A DNA stretch of 64,000 nt from CALBJU01 sp965247125 (GTDB lineage: Bacteria; Bacteroidota; Rhodothermia; Rhodothermales; UBA10348). The position numbers were made by a program, and so were the translations under genes. Positions 16,370 through 26,313 of this stretch are shown here, in pieces. Below the pieces are notes generated by a model. That model was not told the origin of the DNA. It ran no database searches and was given only the letters and a program-made list of their open reading frames with translations. The stretch is from the NCBI GenBank assembly GCA_965247125.1, contig CBDFGO010000003.1:744001-808000 (forward strand), read 5' to 3'. How positions within the stretch are numbered: position 1 is the stretch's first letter; the number at the start of each line of letters is the position of its first letter.

Positions 16370-17401
16370 TCGCAAGGAGGAGAGATCATATGTGGTATTA
16401 GAGAAAGCAGCGGGGCTGCATCAGAGGTTGTCGGATTGGATGTTGAGGATATTGACCAGGAAGCACTCCGAATCGATTCTCTAATCCGTGATGGAGTTCA
16501 ACCTCGCTTTCCGTACGAGCTCAAATTCATACATCTTAAAGATCAACACTATGTGCTGGTTATTAGAGTTCATCCCAGCGGTTCGATACCTCACAGAGTA
16601 ATATTTGGGGGACACGACAAATTTTATCGTCGGAATGCAGCCGGGAAATCCCCAATGGACCTACATGAATTGCGGGAGGCATTTACGACCGCCATAACGT
16701 CGACACAACGAATTCTGAATTATCGGACAGAGCGAATTTATGATATTGCTTCAGGAAATACCCCCGTTCCCATATTTAACCGAAATAACGTTTTCGCAAT
16801 TCACATAGTGCCAGAACCCGACTTCAATCGAGCCAATCGGCTTGACTCAGAGTCATTGCAGCGATTCAAAGAGGGAGATCTGCCTGGACGACTTCGTCCA
16901 CTAAGAAGTAGCGGGTGGAATACAAGACTAAATTTGCATGGTGTGGTTGGGTATGCAGGAAGGCCTGGAGACGAAGTTCGATCTTATGTCCAAATCGAAA
17001 GAAACGGCAGAATTGAAGCAGTCGAATGCTCCATCCTTGCTTCTGAATCCGAAAATGATCGACTCAGCGCTCTTCCCCTAGAAAATGTTTCTGTTGAGCA
17101 CATTACCCAGTATATCCACTTGCTCACAGAACTAGGCTTTGCCGGTCCGTTTCATGTGATGATGTCTTTATTGGGTGTGAAAGGACAACGAGTTGCTATT
17201 CCCAGTCGGTACGTCTGGGCAGAAACAGAACCTATTACCGAAGACAGGATTCTACTTCCTCCGATTGTAATAGAGTCAGCGGATGATAATATCAGGGAAA
17301 AGGTGGCCGAAGTTTTCGTGATGGTATGGCATGCTTCAGGGGTATCTCAGATACTGAGACCGTAGGTCAACTTTATGTATCTCCCCGCAGGTTTCCGATA
17401 C

Positions 17402-17543
17402 GGACGTTGGGGACTTCAGGGACGTTGGGGACTTCGCCTATCCCTCTCCTTCCTTTTCTTTTTCTCTTCTTCAGCCTTGAAATAGGCGACTAGCTCATCT
17501 ACAACATCGTTCAAAGTTCGAGGTGCACCTCGATGTGGGCCAC
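17402..17543 (-). repeat. Dispersed repeat R, copy 3
   Basis: It has two GGACGTTGGGGACTTC units, the CT-rich stretch, the coding core (minus strand GPHRGAPRTLNDVVDEL, then RKERDRRSPQRP and stop) and the CGAGGTGCACCTCG palindrome. It lacks both downstream hairpins of copies 1 and 2. The minus-strand frame here is open further upstream to 17715, reading RRRAMVFGLDLTF and SAIGRNDYFGAG, so this copy may preserve more of the ancestral gene. Confidence 0.72.
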
Positions 17544-18030
17544 AATACCGTCTAGACACTTCTCCATTATTGTGGTCCTTGCCTACTAGTGAGCCTGCAC
17601 CAAAATAGTCGTTTCGCCCTATTGCACTTGTTTTCAACGAGGCGGAGTTTCGCCTATCCGTAAATGTCAGATCGAGTCCGAAGACCATGGCACGGCGCCG
17701 GAACGATAAGATCATAAATTCTGGACTTGATAAACCATATACGACGTTAGATCAGGCAGGCGCGAATGGCTATGACTACGGTGCATACCGCATTGGAATT
17801 TCTAATCGGCAGTAACACCTAAGCGTCGACACCACCGCCATGAATTAGACGGAGATAAAGGTCATTGAATTCTAAGAATTGGCGTCAGGATTTTCCGTGA
17901 ATACCCGCTTATGATTCGAAGGTTGGTCAACCAATATTTCGTAGCAGACCGAGAGCTGTGACCAAAACAAGACAACGCTGTTCGCACCTCTATCCTGTGA
18001 CTAATCAGAACTCGAAGGAGGGGTATCTCG
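17544..18030. other. Interval with only a possible gene remnant
   Basis: Apart from the minus-strand frame that extends from repeat R copy 3 to about 17715 (unrecognised, no clear start site), no gene is seen. The DNA from 17760 to 18000 has stops in all frames. Confidence 0.35.
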
Positions 18031-18241
18031 GTGTCACCTAGAAACCAGAAATCAGAAGAGATGGCTCACGTCGCGTCGGCGGGACGAAGGCTCTGCATCA
18101 CTGGAAATGTGGCAGGCACAAGATACGCTGAAACAGGGTCTCCGAGCATCGCACAAAGGACTGAGTCTCGCGCAGCTCAGCTACTCGAGCGATCCTGCAC
18201 GTCCCAAGGGATTTCGAGTGAATCATACGTCTGGTGTTTAA
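18031..18241 (+). pseudogene. Small frameshifted gene of unknown function
   Basis: GGAGGGG precedes a GTG at 18031 that opens VSPRNQKSEEMAHVASAGRR. A frame change at about 18085-18095 is needed to continue as EMWQAQDTLKQGLRASHKG, with a C-terminal half ending FRVNHTSGV and stop 18239-18241. The second half has the look of a real protein (amphipathic helices, balanced composition) but no start of its own. I recognise no family. It lies just upstream of the truncated ATPase gene and may have been its partner. Confidence 0.35.
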
Positions 18242-18361
18242 CGCGTGTCGAATTAAAGAAATGCCCGCAAATCGGGTTTTAACCTCAATCTCTAAGACGG
18301 CAACAGACATGTTCAGGAAATCAGTCCAGAGACTATCCTTCACACTACAACGATATAAGTA

Positions 18362-18680
18362 ATGACCCCTCCAATATTCGGGAATACGAGCGCTGAGATA
18401 GACGATCTTCTCTATGAATGTGCCGTGGACCGTCCCCAAGAATTTTATCGAAAGGCTATAGTGACGGGTCGATGGGGAACAGGAAAGACAGCGTTAATCT
18501 TTCTCCAAGGCGAAGGAATAATCTCCAAGCTTGAAGGCCGAATGTATGATAAAAAAAAGTTCTTCTATATAAGTGAGGAATCCTTAGACTTTGATTCCAT
18601 ACTTGAGGTCGCCAATACATACGACCACGCACGTGCGCGCGCGAAACTCGAAACGCTCTGGAAAGCTGAGATTCTTCGGT
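18362..18680 (+). pseudogene. P-loop ATPase, N-terminal fragment cut by an IS3-type element
   Basis: About 106 native residues from MTPPIFGNTSAEIDDL contain a clear Walker A motif, VTGRWGTGKTA, near residues 34-44. A strand with FFYISEESLDFDS follows. The gene then enters the IS end at 18681 and stops at 18697. No continuation is found on the far side of the element (19960 on), so the rest was deleted. The short segment before Walker A and the general style suggest a large STAND- or Sll1717-like ATP-binding protein, but this cannot be fixed from the fragment. Confidence 0.65.
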
Positions 18681-18744
18681 TGACCTTACTCCCATAAAGT
18701 GGACAGGTAGTTAAGCGTACTTTGCATCAATACAGAGGTACGCA

Positions 18745-19029
18745 ATGGGAACGAGAAGGAAGTATTCCAAAGAGTTCAAACTGGAAGCCGTCCAGTTAGC
18801 TGAGATCAGTGGCAACACGAGTCAGACGGCCAGGGAATTGGGCATCAATGCCGGATTGATCAGGCGTTGGAAGCAGCGATTCGAAGAGGATGGTAAACGA
18901 GCGTTTCCCGGGCACGGTACTCCTCGTGATGAGGAACTCGTCAAACTCCGCAAAGAGCTCAGACGGGTCAAAGAGGAGAACATCGTTCTAAAAAAAGCCG
19001 CCGGTATTTTCAGCAGAGACCTTCGATGA
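18745..19029 (+). CDS. IS3-type OrfA (second element)
   Basis: The product is 94 aa: an HTH_Tnp_1 protein (MGTRRKYSKEFKLEAVQLAE, then LGINAGLIRRWKQRF) with a coiled-coil tail. An A AAA AAA slip heptamer at 18990-18996 is in phase. The -1 frame from it runs into orfB, so an OrfAB fusion was once made. It overlaps orfB by ATGA. Confidence 0.9.
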   Translation: MGTRRKYSKEFKLEAVQLAEISGNTSQTARELGINAGLIRRWKQRFEEDGKRAFPGHGTPRDEELVKLRKELRRVKEENIVLKKAAGIFSRDLR

Positions 19030-19923
19030 GATACCGGGTTGTGGACGAAGTAAGAGGGTTGGTGCCAGTCGTGCGAGCGTGTACGTTTATGCGGCTATCG
19101 CCGAGCGGGTATTACGCATGGAGGGGACGCGCACTGAGTATTCGAGAGCATGAAAACCGTGGACTGTTGATTCAGATTCAAACGATTCACCGGGCCAGCA
19201 GGGGTACGTATGGCGCTCCGCGAGTGCATGCCGAGCTTCGCGCTCAAGGCGTCGCGGTAGGGCGTCGTCGCGTGGCTCGTCTGATGCAGCAGAACGGGAT
19301 TAAGGCGCTCAGGCGCCGCAAGAGGCGTGTACAGGCTCCATCCGCTCCTCTTGAGGCTATCAAGGCCAACGTGCTGGATCGTCAATTCATGCCTGACAGG
19401 CCAGGCGCCGTGTGGACAGCCGACATTACATATTTACCGACGGCTGAAGGATGGCTTCGGCGATTTTCTATCGCCGATGGCTGTCGTGCTGGATTTGTAC
19501 TCACGCCGAGTCGTTGGATGGTCAGTACGTCCCTCTCTCGCAAAAGAACTTGCCACCAACGCGCTTCAGAACGCGATTGAGCATCAGCGGCCACGGGCAG
19601 GGCTAATTCATCATTCGGATCGAGGTAGCCAGTACACGAGCTATGAGTACCAACGAATGCTGCGGCGCGAAGGGATCACCATCTCGATGAGCAGGAGCGG
19701 ATCCTGTCACGACAATGCTCCAACCGAGAGCTTCTTCGGGACACTCAAAACGGAGATGCACCTTCGAGGAGATCCATTCAATTCACATGCTGAAGCAAAA
19801 CGAGGACTCTTCGAATATATCGAGGTTTTCTACAATCGCCAACGTCGACACTCAACCCTTGGATACCAGACGCCGATGGAATTTGAACAACACTATATTA
19901 ACCAACAAACCACCGCAGTGTAG
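19026..19923 (+). pseudogene. IS3-type OrfB (second element), frameshifted
   Basis: The first frame (to 19580) gives the HTH_21 part and TADITYLPTAEGW with the first catalytic Asp. It then loses the family pattern near 19450. The +1 frame resumes with LSPMAVVLDLYSRRVVGWS, HHSDRGSQYTS and the ESFFGTLKTE block, ending 19923. A single indel near 19450-19475 thus splits the DDE core, so this copy should not transpose on its own. Confidence 0.88.
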
Positions 19924-20140
19924 GCTTAATCAACTGTCCAGAAAACCGGAGTAAGGTCAGTTTATAAATACACAGGATACTAAGGCTATGAATCTAGATC
20001 CTGGTTAGCCGGTGGATTTGCGACGAGCATTCGCCGTAGTTCTGAGCTTTCTATGCCACGACAAAGAGCTTATCGGCCTATTGACTTGAGTCCAATGCTC
20101 ATTTAAGCTCATATCTCCAGTAATCAGACATTATGTATAA

Positions 20141-20347
20141 ATGGCCAAGTACTACGTAAATAAAAATGCACAGGACACTGGTGAGCATGAAGTACACAAA
20201 TCTGGGTGCAGTTTCTTACCTCTTGTGTCCAACCGCGTCTATCTCGGCGAATTTACCAGCTGTTCTCCAGCAGTGAGGGAAGCTAAAAAACACTTCTCAA
20301 ATGTCGACGGGTGTTATTACTGCTCGAACGCATGCCACACGAGGTGA
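20141..20347 (+). CDS. Small conserved Cys-rich cytosolic protein
   Basis: The product is 68 aa: MAKYYVNKNAQDTGEHEVHK at the start, then GCSFLPL, and C-terminal VDGCYYCSNACHTR. There is no signal peptide. The C-x2-C and H residues at both ends suggest a small metal-binding fold. I recall similar short proteins of unknown function scattered in Bacteroidota and Proteobacteria. It stands alone between insertion sequences and is intact, unlike its neighbours. Confidence 0.72.
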   Translation: MAKYYVNKNAQDTGEHEVHKSGCSFLPLVSNRVYLGEFTSCSPAVREAKKHFSNVDGCYYCSNACHTR

Positions 20348-20697
20348 TTTGCCCAGCTGCCAGTCTTAGCAAGCGTGTTGGATAGATACTGTGTTCCAAC
20401 AAATCTCGGTGCAATGTGAGTATCTAGGCTGGAAAAGCTACCGTCAGCATTCTTCATCAGATACCTGACGAGTGCCATAGAGTATGGTGAATTGCATCGT
20501 GAAATGTCCATAAGGGGAAATACCATTCAGACTTCGCAGTCCGTCGATAATATTTCTTCTGACTCCCTTTATCGCTCACGGGAGTAGTACTTGCCTGCGA
20601 AATGTGTCGAGCCATGAGGGACTAGACCTAAAAATGACAGTCGGTCGATTTCTTAGTATAATCGAGGTTTTTAGCTAAGAATGAGCTCATTTTACTA
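20348..20697. other. Interval without a recognisable gene
   Basis: A minus-strand open frame at 20317-20526 overlaps the preceding gene and has no start context. It could be the tail of a lost gene but resembles nothing known to me. Nothing else is seen. Confidence 0.35.
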
Positions 20698-20726
20698 TTG
20701 ACAACTTGCGCAATGCTCGCTATACT
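20698..20726 (+). promoter_or_regulatory. Sigma-70-like promoter
   Basis: TTGACA and TATACT are separated by exactly 17 bp. It lies 162 bp upstream of the lipoprotein start at 20888 and points toward it. It is an unusually good E. coli-type consensus for a Bacteroidota-like genome and may have arrived with transferred DNA. Confidence 0.5.
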
Positions 20727-20887
20727 TACGACGGACAACGCTCGTCTGGCGCTTGGTCCCTAGGTGTTCGTAGATCTTTAGCGGCTTCGATTCGGCCAAG
20801 AAATTTGTAGAAGACCAGTTGTGGCAATCACACCTCTTCGGTACAGCTCGCCGCATTAATAATCGAAACGACTGGAGTTTAACCGCG

Positions 20888-23074
20888 ATGAATACACCCC
20901 TCCTGAAATCCTCCCCAGTATCAATTATCCGCTCACTATTAATCGTACTGGTTGTTGGCTCTGTCATCTTTGTTGGGTGTGACTCCGTTGGTAGCGGCGA
21001 GACGGAGCCAATTGAAAGAGACCAAGCGGCCACGGTCAGGATGGACGTGAGCGAACGAGCTTCTTTCCTACAGGACAGCCTGGCCACAGCCATTCTGGCT
21101 CACGACGAAATTGTTGGCGTGGCGATATCGATTTCGGAATCGGGAGAAGAATCGATTCTTGTCTTGACTAAGACTCCGGTCGAATCTTGGGCTCCGAGTA
21201 AGAAGACCATTGTTCCTCCAGAGGCCGGTGGAATTTCTGTAACAGTTCTCGTTACGGGCGAGATCACCGCACCCATCAGTGCTCAGGGCGCTGGAGCTTT
21301 GGTTGGCGCAGCAGAATTTTCTCGGCCGGTCCCCATCGGAGTTTCGACTAGCCTAGGCGCTGGACCAACAGGAACGATTGGGGCAAGAGTGGCCGACGGC
21401 ACAAACCTTTACGCGCTAAGTAATAATCACGTGTATGCCGTCGTAAATCAGGCAGAAATTGGGTCGGCAATCATTCAGCTCTGATCATTCGATGGCGGCC
21501 AGAGTGGCTCTCATGACATAGGGATTCTCGACATGTTTACCCCGATCGTATTCGGCGGAGAATGCGTCAACACCATTGACGCTGCGATTGCGCGTGTAGA
21601 ATCGGACGCTCTGGGACAACAAACTCCAGCTGAAGGATACGGAGTGCCTAAGGCCTCTCCTACGCAAGCTATGGTTGGTCTGGATGTCAAAAAATTTGGT
21701 CGTTCAAGCGGATTGACTTTCGGCCAGGTCCTCGCTATCAACGCCACTGTTGAAGTCAGCTACGGCCACCACGGTGTAGCATGCTTCACTGATCAAATCA
21801 TTATATCTCCGGGGGAGTTCAGCATCGGTGGTGACTCAGGATCACTGGTGGTATCAGATTCCGATTCCGATGAGGGCAATGACGATCGGCCTGTTGGTCT
21901 GGTGTTTGCCGGATCGCCATCGATTTCCGTGGCGAATGACATTTCAAATGTACTCGATGCATTCTCGATTACCATCGATGGCGAATCTGGTGGGAATGAA
22001 CAAAATGGTAACGGAAACAACGGAAACAACGGAAACCATGGTGACGGCAATAACGGAAATAACGATGGCCCTTACGAAGCTTGGCCACAGGGCCTTGGCG
22101 AGCTTCAAATCTATGTCGTTGACAGTAGCGGCGATCATGTCGGGGGCATCGAAATTTGCGCGTGGTCTTCGGCGACGAATAGTACCTGTGGGAACTCGGC
22201 CGCTGAGCCCTTCGAATTCGGCGAAGACGACTACAATTGGACAGCTGACCTAGACGGTACTCCCGGCACAACAATTAGTATTTCGCCTGATACCAAATAC
22301 ATGTTCACCACAAAGGGATCTACAAATGCACTGTACCAATATTGGGAAGATGGTGATCAGGATAAGCAGGTGAAATTCACCGTAACTAACGAATCGGAGG
22401 AGTCGGGCTCATTCTCCAATTTGGGTGGCTCCGGCAATGCTGACGTGGAATTGACTTCGCTTGACATCTCAAACCTATCCGTTGGATCTCCTAGAGAAGG
22501 AGGCACCTCTATTGCCATCACTTGGGACGCCGATTGGGATGGTTCTGGCCAGCTTCCGAGCTGGATTGGTGGGCATGGAGATGCGACGGTCAAATTGACT
22601 GGTGGAGCCACTGAGACTCTTGAGGAGGAAGAGTCCCACGCGACGGGCAATGGATCCCTAAGTTGGACACCGTCCCAACTATACTCGAACATAAAAGTTA
22701 AAGTCGAAGAGAACAGTACCGAAGATGAATTGGAGAGCTCCTCGTTCAATGTGATTTCGCCGATTGATTACGATATTGATGGGCCAACTACATTAGAAGA
22801 GGGAGTACAGGGCACGTGGTCTGTCTCTCCCGAGGGTGGAACGACTCCATACACCTATGACTGGGATTATATGCTGCTGTGTACCTCGCAGGCGTTGACA
22901 TCGCTTGTTGAAGAGTGTGACAATTGGTACCAGGGCGGAACGGGATCTAGCTGGAACCATACGGTCAGCGGCGCACTGTACGACCTTCAAATTCGTTCGA
23001 AGGTGACTGATTCATCCACCAATCCAGCCTGGTCGAAGACCAAGATCATTGTAGTTGACATAACTGACTCATAG
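20888..23074 (+). pseudogene. Trypsin-like protease lipoprotein with Ig-like C-terminus, in-frame TGA
   Basis: The start is ATG 20888 (MNTPLLKSS) with GGAG upstream; the signal ends at lipobox IFVGC. A trypsin-like domain follows with His in LYALSNNHVYA, Asp in GSHDIGILD and Ser in IGGDSGSLVV. Between His and Asp a TGA at 21482-21484 interrupts the frame (IIQL stop SFDGGQSG), with no shift. The codon probably arose from GGA (homologues often have P-G-S here). An Asn/Gly-rich linker (NGNGNNGNNGN) leads to two or three beta-sandwich domains up to 23074. The full length would be 728 aa. Without readthrough only a 198-aa protease fragment is made. Confidence 0.78.
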
Positions 23075-23111
23075 AAAATGTTGAACCGCCCCGGGAATAT
23101 CGGAGACTTAT

Positions 23112-23605
23112 TTATGTGAGTGACGCATCGAGAGCGTGACTCTGTTTGCGTCTGTGAAAGGCTTCTTCAAACTCCGCCGGTGGAATATAACCGATGGGTT
23201 CGAGAAGCCGTTTTTGATTGAACCACCACACCCATTCGAGTGTCGCCAGTTCGACCTGTTCAAGGCTTTTCCAGGGCCCCTTTTTGTTGATCAGCTCTGT
23301 TTTGTAAAGACCGATAATGGTCTCAGCCAGTGCGTTGTCATAGGAGTCGCCACGGCTACCCACCGAGGGCTCTATGCCTGCTTCTGCCAGTCGCTCTGTG
23401 TAGCGGATCGAGAGATACTGCACGCCCCGATCGCTGTGGTGAACCAACTGCTCGTGCTGCTCTTGATCCCGCTCCCAAAGGGCCTGCTCCAGGGCATCGA
23501 GCGCCAGATCGCTTCTGAGCGAGTTTGATACGCGCCAGCCTAAAATCCGGCGACTGAAGACATCGATGACGAAGGCGATGTAAACGAATCCTCTCCAGGT
23601 GGCTA
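23112..23605 (-). CDS. IS3-type OrfB, 3' exon
   Basis: These are the last 165 codons of the transposase, continuing from the 5' exon at 25893-26313 after intron removal: VATWRGFVYIAFVIDVFSRR. The second catalytic Asp lies in HHSDRGVQYLS and the Glu in the LAETIIGLYKTE helix. It ends RKQSHALDASLT. The joined protein is about 304 aa. Confidence 0.88.
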
Positions 23606-23656
23606 GTAGAGTAAGAGACAGGGCGTAGTCGAACTATTTCCCTGTCTCTCCTCTCC

Positions 23657-23690
23657 GAACCGTACGTGCACCTCTCAGCGCATACGGCTC
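23657..23690 (-). ncRNA. Group II intron domain V (catalytic hairpin)
   Basis: The 34-nt hairpin GAGCCGTATGCG...CGCACGTACGGTTC type is nearly the textbook bacterial domain V (with GTGCACGTACGGTTC here). It carries the catalytic triad region and follows the maturase stop at 23696 by a few bases. Confidence 0.93.
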
Positions 23691-23695
23691 TCCAT

Positions 23696-25222
23696 TCAGG
23701 CATGACCCATGGCCATGGCAACGTCTCTATATCGCGAGGTGACAACGCTCTCGCCAAGATTCCCAACGATGTAGGGATTCCCAGCTGGATTGCGCCATCT
23801 GAACTGACATTTGCGACTACCAACCATACGTCTGAGCGATATTCCACGGTGTCGATCTCGTCCGTTATGACCAAACAGAAGCCACGTTTTGGCCTGGCCC
23901 TCTACAGGACGCCTGAACCACTGTCGCATAAGCGACTTGATTGACGTCTTGTATTTGCGGGCAAGCCAGTGACCCAGTTTCCAGAACAGGACGGAATCTA
24001 TTCTCATGTAATACCGCGCCGTATAGTCCGTGTATTGATAAAAGGCCGTCCATCCCGCTATTTTGCGGTTCAGACGCTCTATCATGTCAATTGTATTCAC
24101 GCTGTAATTGCCGCTCAGTTCTTTGACAAGTTCGCACGAGAAGTTTCTGAACTTCTCCCTCGGTATCGTGGTCACGGGACGCATCGTACCACGCGGACCT
24201 CGTTTGCGAATGATTCGATGTCCAAGAAAGACAATGCCCTCGTTGATATGCGTAATACGGGTTTTCTCCATATTGAGCTTCAACTTCAGCGTGCCTTCCA
24301 AGAAGCATCGGCACCGTTCGCGGATCGCTTCTGCCTGTGACTTGTTTCCTTTTACAATCACGACAAAATCATCCGTAAACCGGCAGTAGGAGACCGCAGC
24401 CTTCCAGCGCCGGTCTTCTCGAATGGCTATCGGACGTTTTCGTTTGATTGTGTCATTGAAGCTCCAGCGATCACCTCGTGCTTTTGAGTTCAGGTACTCT
24501 TTGTCCATCCACTGATCAAATTCGTTGAGTACGATATTTGATAGTAATGGAGAGAGAACGCCCCCTTGGGGGACGCCTTCGCTCGCGGCGCAGAACAGGC
24601 CCTTATCAATATGGCCTGCCTTCATGATTTGCCAGAGAACTGTCAGGAAACGCTTGTCACAGATGCGCTTGCGCACACTTTTCATCAACACCTTATGGTG
24701 AACCGTGTCGAAGTAACTGGCAAGATCGCCCTCTATCACCCAGCGTCCTTTGGCGACAGAGCCGTCTTGCACTTGAAACTTCACGGTTCTAATGGCATGA
24801 TGAACGCTACGCCCGATGCGGAATCCGTAGGATAGTCGATGAAAATCGCTCTCCCAGATGGGATCCATCACCATAAGCATAGCGCGTTGCAGAATCCGGT
24901 CTCGAAGCGTTGGTATACCTAGAGGCCTCAGTTTGCCGTTTGCTTTTGGAATATAGATGCGCCGCGCTGGTTGTGGCTCGTACGTTCCAGCCAGCAACTC
25001 TTCGCGCAGTGACATCAGCTGAGCATCCAGCCCAGCCATCATCATCACTCCCGTTATTCCATCTACTCCCGCCGTTCTGGCTCCTTTCGAAGACAGTGTG
25101 ATACGGGCGGCTTCACGAAGCCAAGATCTGTTAGCAATTATTCTCAAGAGTCGGTCAAAGCGGCGGCTTTCGTCCGCCGTTGACCATGTTGCCAGTTTGC
25201 CCTGCATTTCGCTGATTATCAA
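23696..25222 (-). CDS. ltrA: Group II intron reverse transcriptase/maturase
   Basis: The product is 508 aa and helps splice the intron and copies it into new sites. RT blocks: PKANGKLRPLGIPTLRDRI (RT2), VIEGDLASYFDTV (RT3, first catalytic Asp), GVPQGGVLSPLLSNI (RT4), YCRFTDDFVV (RT5; FTDD where YADD is usual, both Asp present). The maturase (X) domain includes LNRKIAGWTAFYQY. No HNH endonuclease Cys pairs are seen at the C-terminus, so target second-strand priming probably relies on replication forks. TTG 25222 is taken as start because AGAGGTG lies 9 bp before it; ATG 25207 is an alternative. Confidence 0.9.
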   Translation of the reverse strand: MIISEMQGKLATWSTADESRRFDRLLRIIANRSWLREAARITLSSKGARTAGVDGITGVMMMAGLDAQLMSLREELLAGTYEPQPARRIYIPKANGKLRPLGIPTLRDRILQRAMLMVMDPIWESDFHRLSYGFRIGRSVHHAIRTVKFQVQDGSVAKGRWVIEGDLASYFDTVHHKVLMKSVRKRICDKRFLTVLWQIMKAGHIDKGLFCAASEGVPQGGVLSPLLSNIVLNEFDQWMDKEYLNSKARGDRWSFNDTIKRKRPIAIREDRRWKAAVSYCRFTDDFVVIVKGNKSQAEAIRERCRCFLEGTLKLKLNMEKTRITHINEGIVFLGHRIIRKRGPRGTMRPVTTIPREKFRNFSCELVKELSGNYSVNTIDMIERLNRKIAGWTAFYQYTDYTARYYMRIDSVLFWKLGHWLARKYKTSIKSLMRQWFRRPVEGQAKTWLLFGHNGRDRHRGISLRRMVGSRKCQFRWRNPAGNPYIVGNLGESVVTSRYRDVAMAMGHA

Positions 25223-25892
25223 AGGTCTTCACCTCTCTAAGGTCAGTTAGTCGTTCAGACAAACATCCTAAACTGTTCCCCTTCGCCGTGTGCAGATTTC
25301 TCGGCACATGTGGCAGGCTTTCCCCGCCTCAGACTACTACAGGAACTCCGCCAACCTCTCTGGCATCGGGGAGCGCACTCCCTTGGCATCCAGAAAAGCC
25401 TTCCCCAGTTCACATGCTGGACTCTTTCTATGGGTTAGGCTGCCGATCGCAGTCTTTAACCTTGCTTTTCACAAGTCGAAACAGATCCCCGCAGTTTAGT
25501 TACGCACTTCTGTAGGGCCCTCCGGAACCGACCTACATGTACAGTTCGGATTCGAGAGCATGGCACATTTTGATTACCTGCTCTATCCGTTTCCCACCTA
25601 TTAAACCGTGTAGGTGAGGGCGACATTTCAGCCCACAGATGCGGGTTAATCGGTTCGTGTTCCTCAACCTTCCCATAGTCAGCCTAGAGACTCATCTTGG
25701 CGTAACGGTTTCGCCTCAAGCCCCATTTTCCACGGGCTGCGTCACGTTGCCAGTGCTCGGCAACTCACCGCCGCTTAGGCTCTCGCTCCCCCGCAACGGG
25801 GAGCGGTCACTCCAATCCCGGAATCAGAGTACATTCCAGACATGCTGTGCTTTGTCAGCCGTACCCGGATGGTTGACAAAGCTTGGGCACAC
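25223..25892 (-). ncRNA. Group II intron 5' ribozyme region (domains I-IV stem)
   Basis: This interval from the intron 5' end to the maturase start is the expected place for domains I-III. Several GC-rich inverted repeats are visible, but I did not fold the domains. Open frames on the plus strand here are by-products of the structured RNA. Confidence 0.75.
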
Positions 25893-26313
25893 CATAGGTC
25901 AGATCCGAGACCCACAGCCGGTTTGGCTCACCTGCCTTAAAGTCTCGCTCGACCAGATCCAGCGGACGAGCAGCCTGCTCATCAGGAATCGTTGTTCTAT
26001 GCTTTTTGCCCCGTACGACGCCGTGAAGGCCCATATCGCGCATGAGACGCTCCACGGTGCAGCGTGCCACCTCGAGGCCTTCGCGGCCCAGTTGACGCCA
26101 CACCTTGCGAACCCCGTAGACCTGGAAGTTTTCTTCCCAGACTCGACGGATTTCTACGCTCAGGTACTCATCATTCTTTGCCCGGGCAGATCGGCGTTCA
26201 GGATCAACCTGCAGGATTTTGCAGGCATAGTAGGTCGACGGAGCAATCGGCAATACTCTGCAGATCGGCTCGACTCCGTAAACACTGCGATGATCGTCGA
26301 TGAAAGTCACCAT
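25893..26313 (-). CDS. IS3-type OrfB, 5' exon
   Basis: It starts at ATG 26313, overlapping the orfA stop as TAATG, so reinitiation is likely. It encodes HTH_21 (VYGVRKVWRQLGREG) and the first catalytic Asp in RLWVSDLTY, ending one base into the next codon at the intron. Unspliced mRNA would give a 152-aa product with an intron-derived tail. Confidence 0.88.

Larger units (their letters stand above)
14809..17365 (+). pseudogene. AlbA_2 (Schlafen-like) domain protein, split by IS256
   Basis: The left part (14809-14976) encodes 56 residues from MGLLHILI to SAFAN, with the AlbA_2 signature ESKTIEYKETLS. The right part (16370-17365) continues SQGGEIICGIRESSG. Removing IS256 and one copy of the 9-bp repeat TTTGCAAAT joins them in frame as FANSQGGEIICGI, the hallmark AlbA_2 nucleotide/nucleic-acid-binding block, giving 387 aa. 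The C-terminal two thirds (KFYRRNAAGKSPMD, then a long variable region) are usual for these proteins, which are often found in defence or regulatory settings. The gene is inactive as it stands but could be restored by exact excision. Confidence 0.85.
18681..19959 (+). mobile_element. Second IS3-type element (1279 bp), probably inactive
   Basis: The inverted ends are TGACCTTACTCC, a TGGACAG block, then TTAAGC on each side. Flanks GGT and GTT give no matching duplication, and the interrupted gene has lost its other half, so a deletion followed insertion. It carries orfA and a frameshifted orfB. It is unrelated in sequence to copies A-C. Confidence 0.9.
23606..25892 (-). mobile_element. Group II intron (2287 bp) inside a transposase gene
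   Basis: The 5' end is GTGTGCCC, the usual GUGYG-type start, and the 3' end is CTCTAC. Domain V is at 23657-23690 and a domain VI-like hairpin is next to the 3' end. The RT-maturase frame fills domain IV. Removing exactly these bases joins TAT G and TA GCC, giving DLTYVATWRG, an uninterrupted IS3 OrfB. The intron therefore looks splicing-competent and leaves its host transposase usable. Confidence 0.93.

Noticed and set aside
11678..17543. Repeat R as integron attC sites
   Set aside because: No integrase is present, cassettes lie in mixed orientation, and the repeats show codon-like conservation rather than attC core sites.
17416..17715. 99-aa minus-strand gene as an intact protein
   Set aside because: Only its last 45 codons are shared with other R copies, and no start site is evident. 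It is reported as part of repeat R copy 3 instead.
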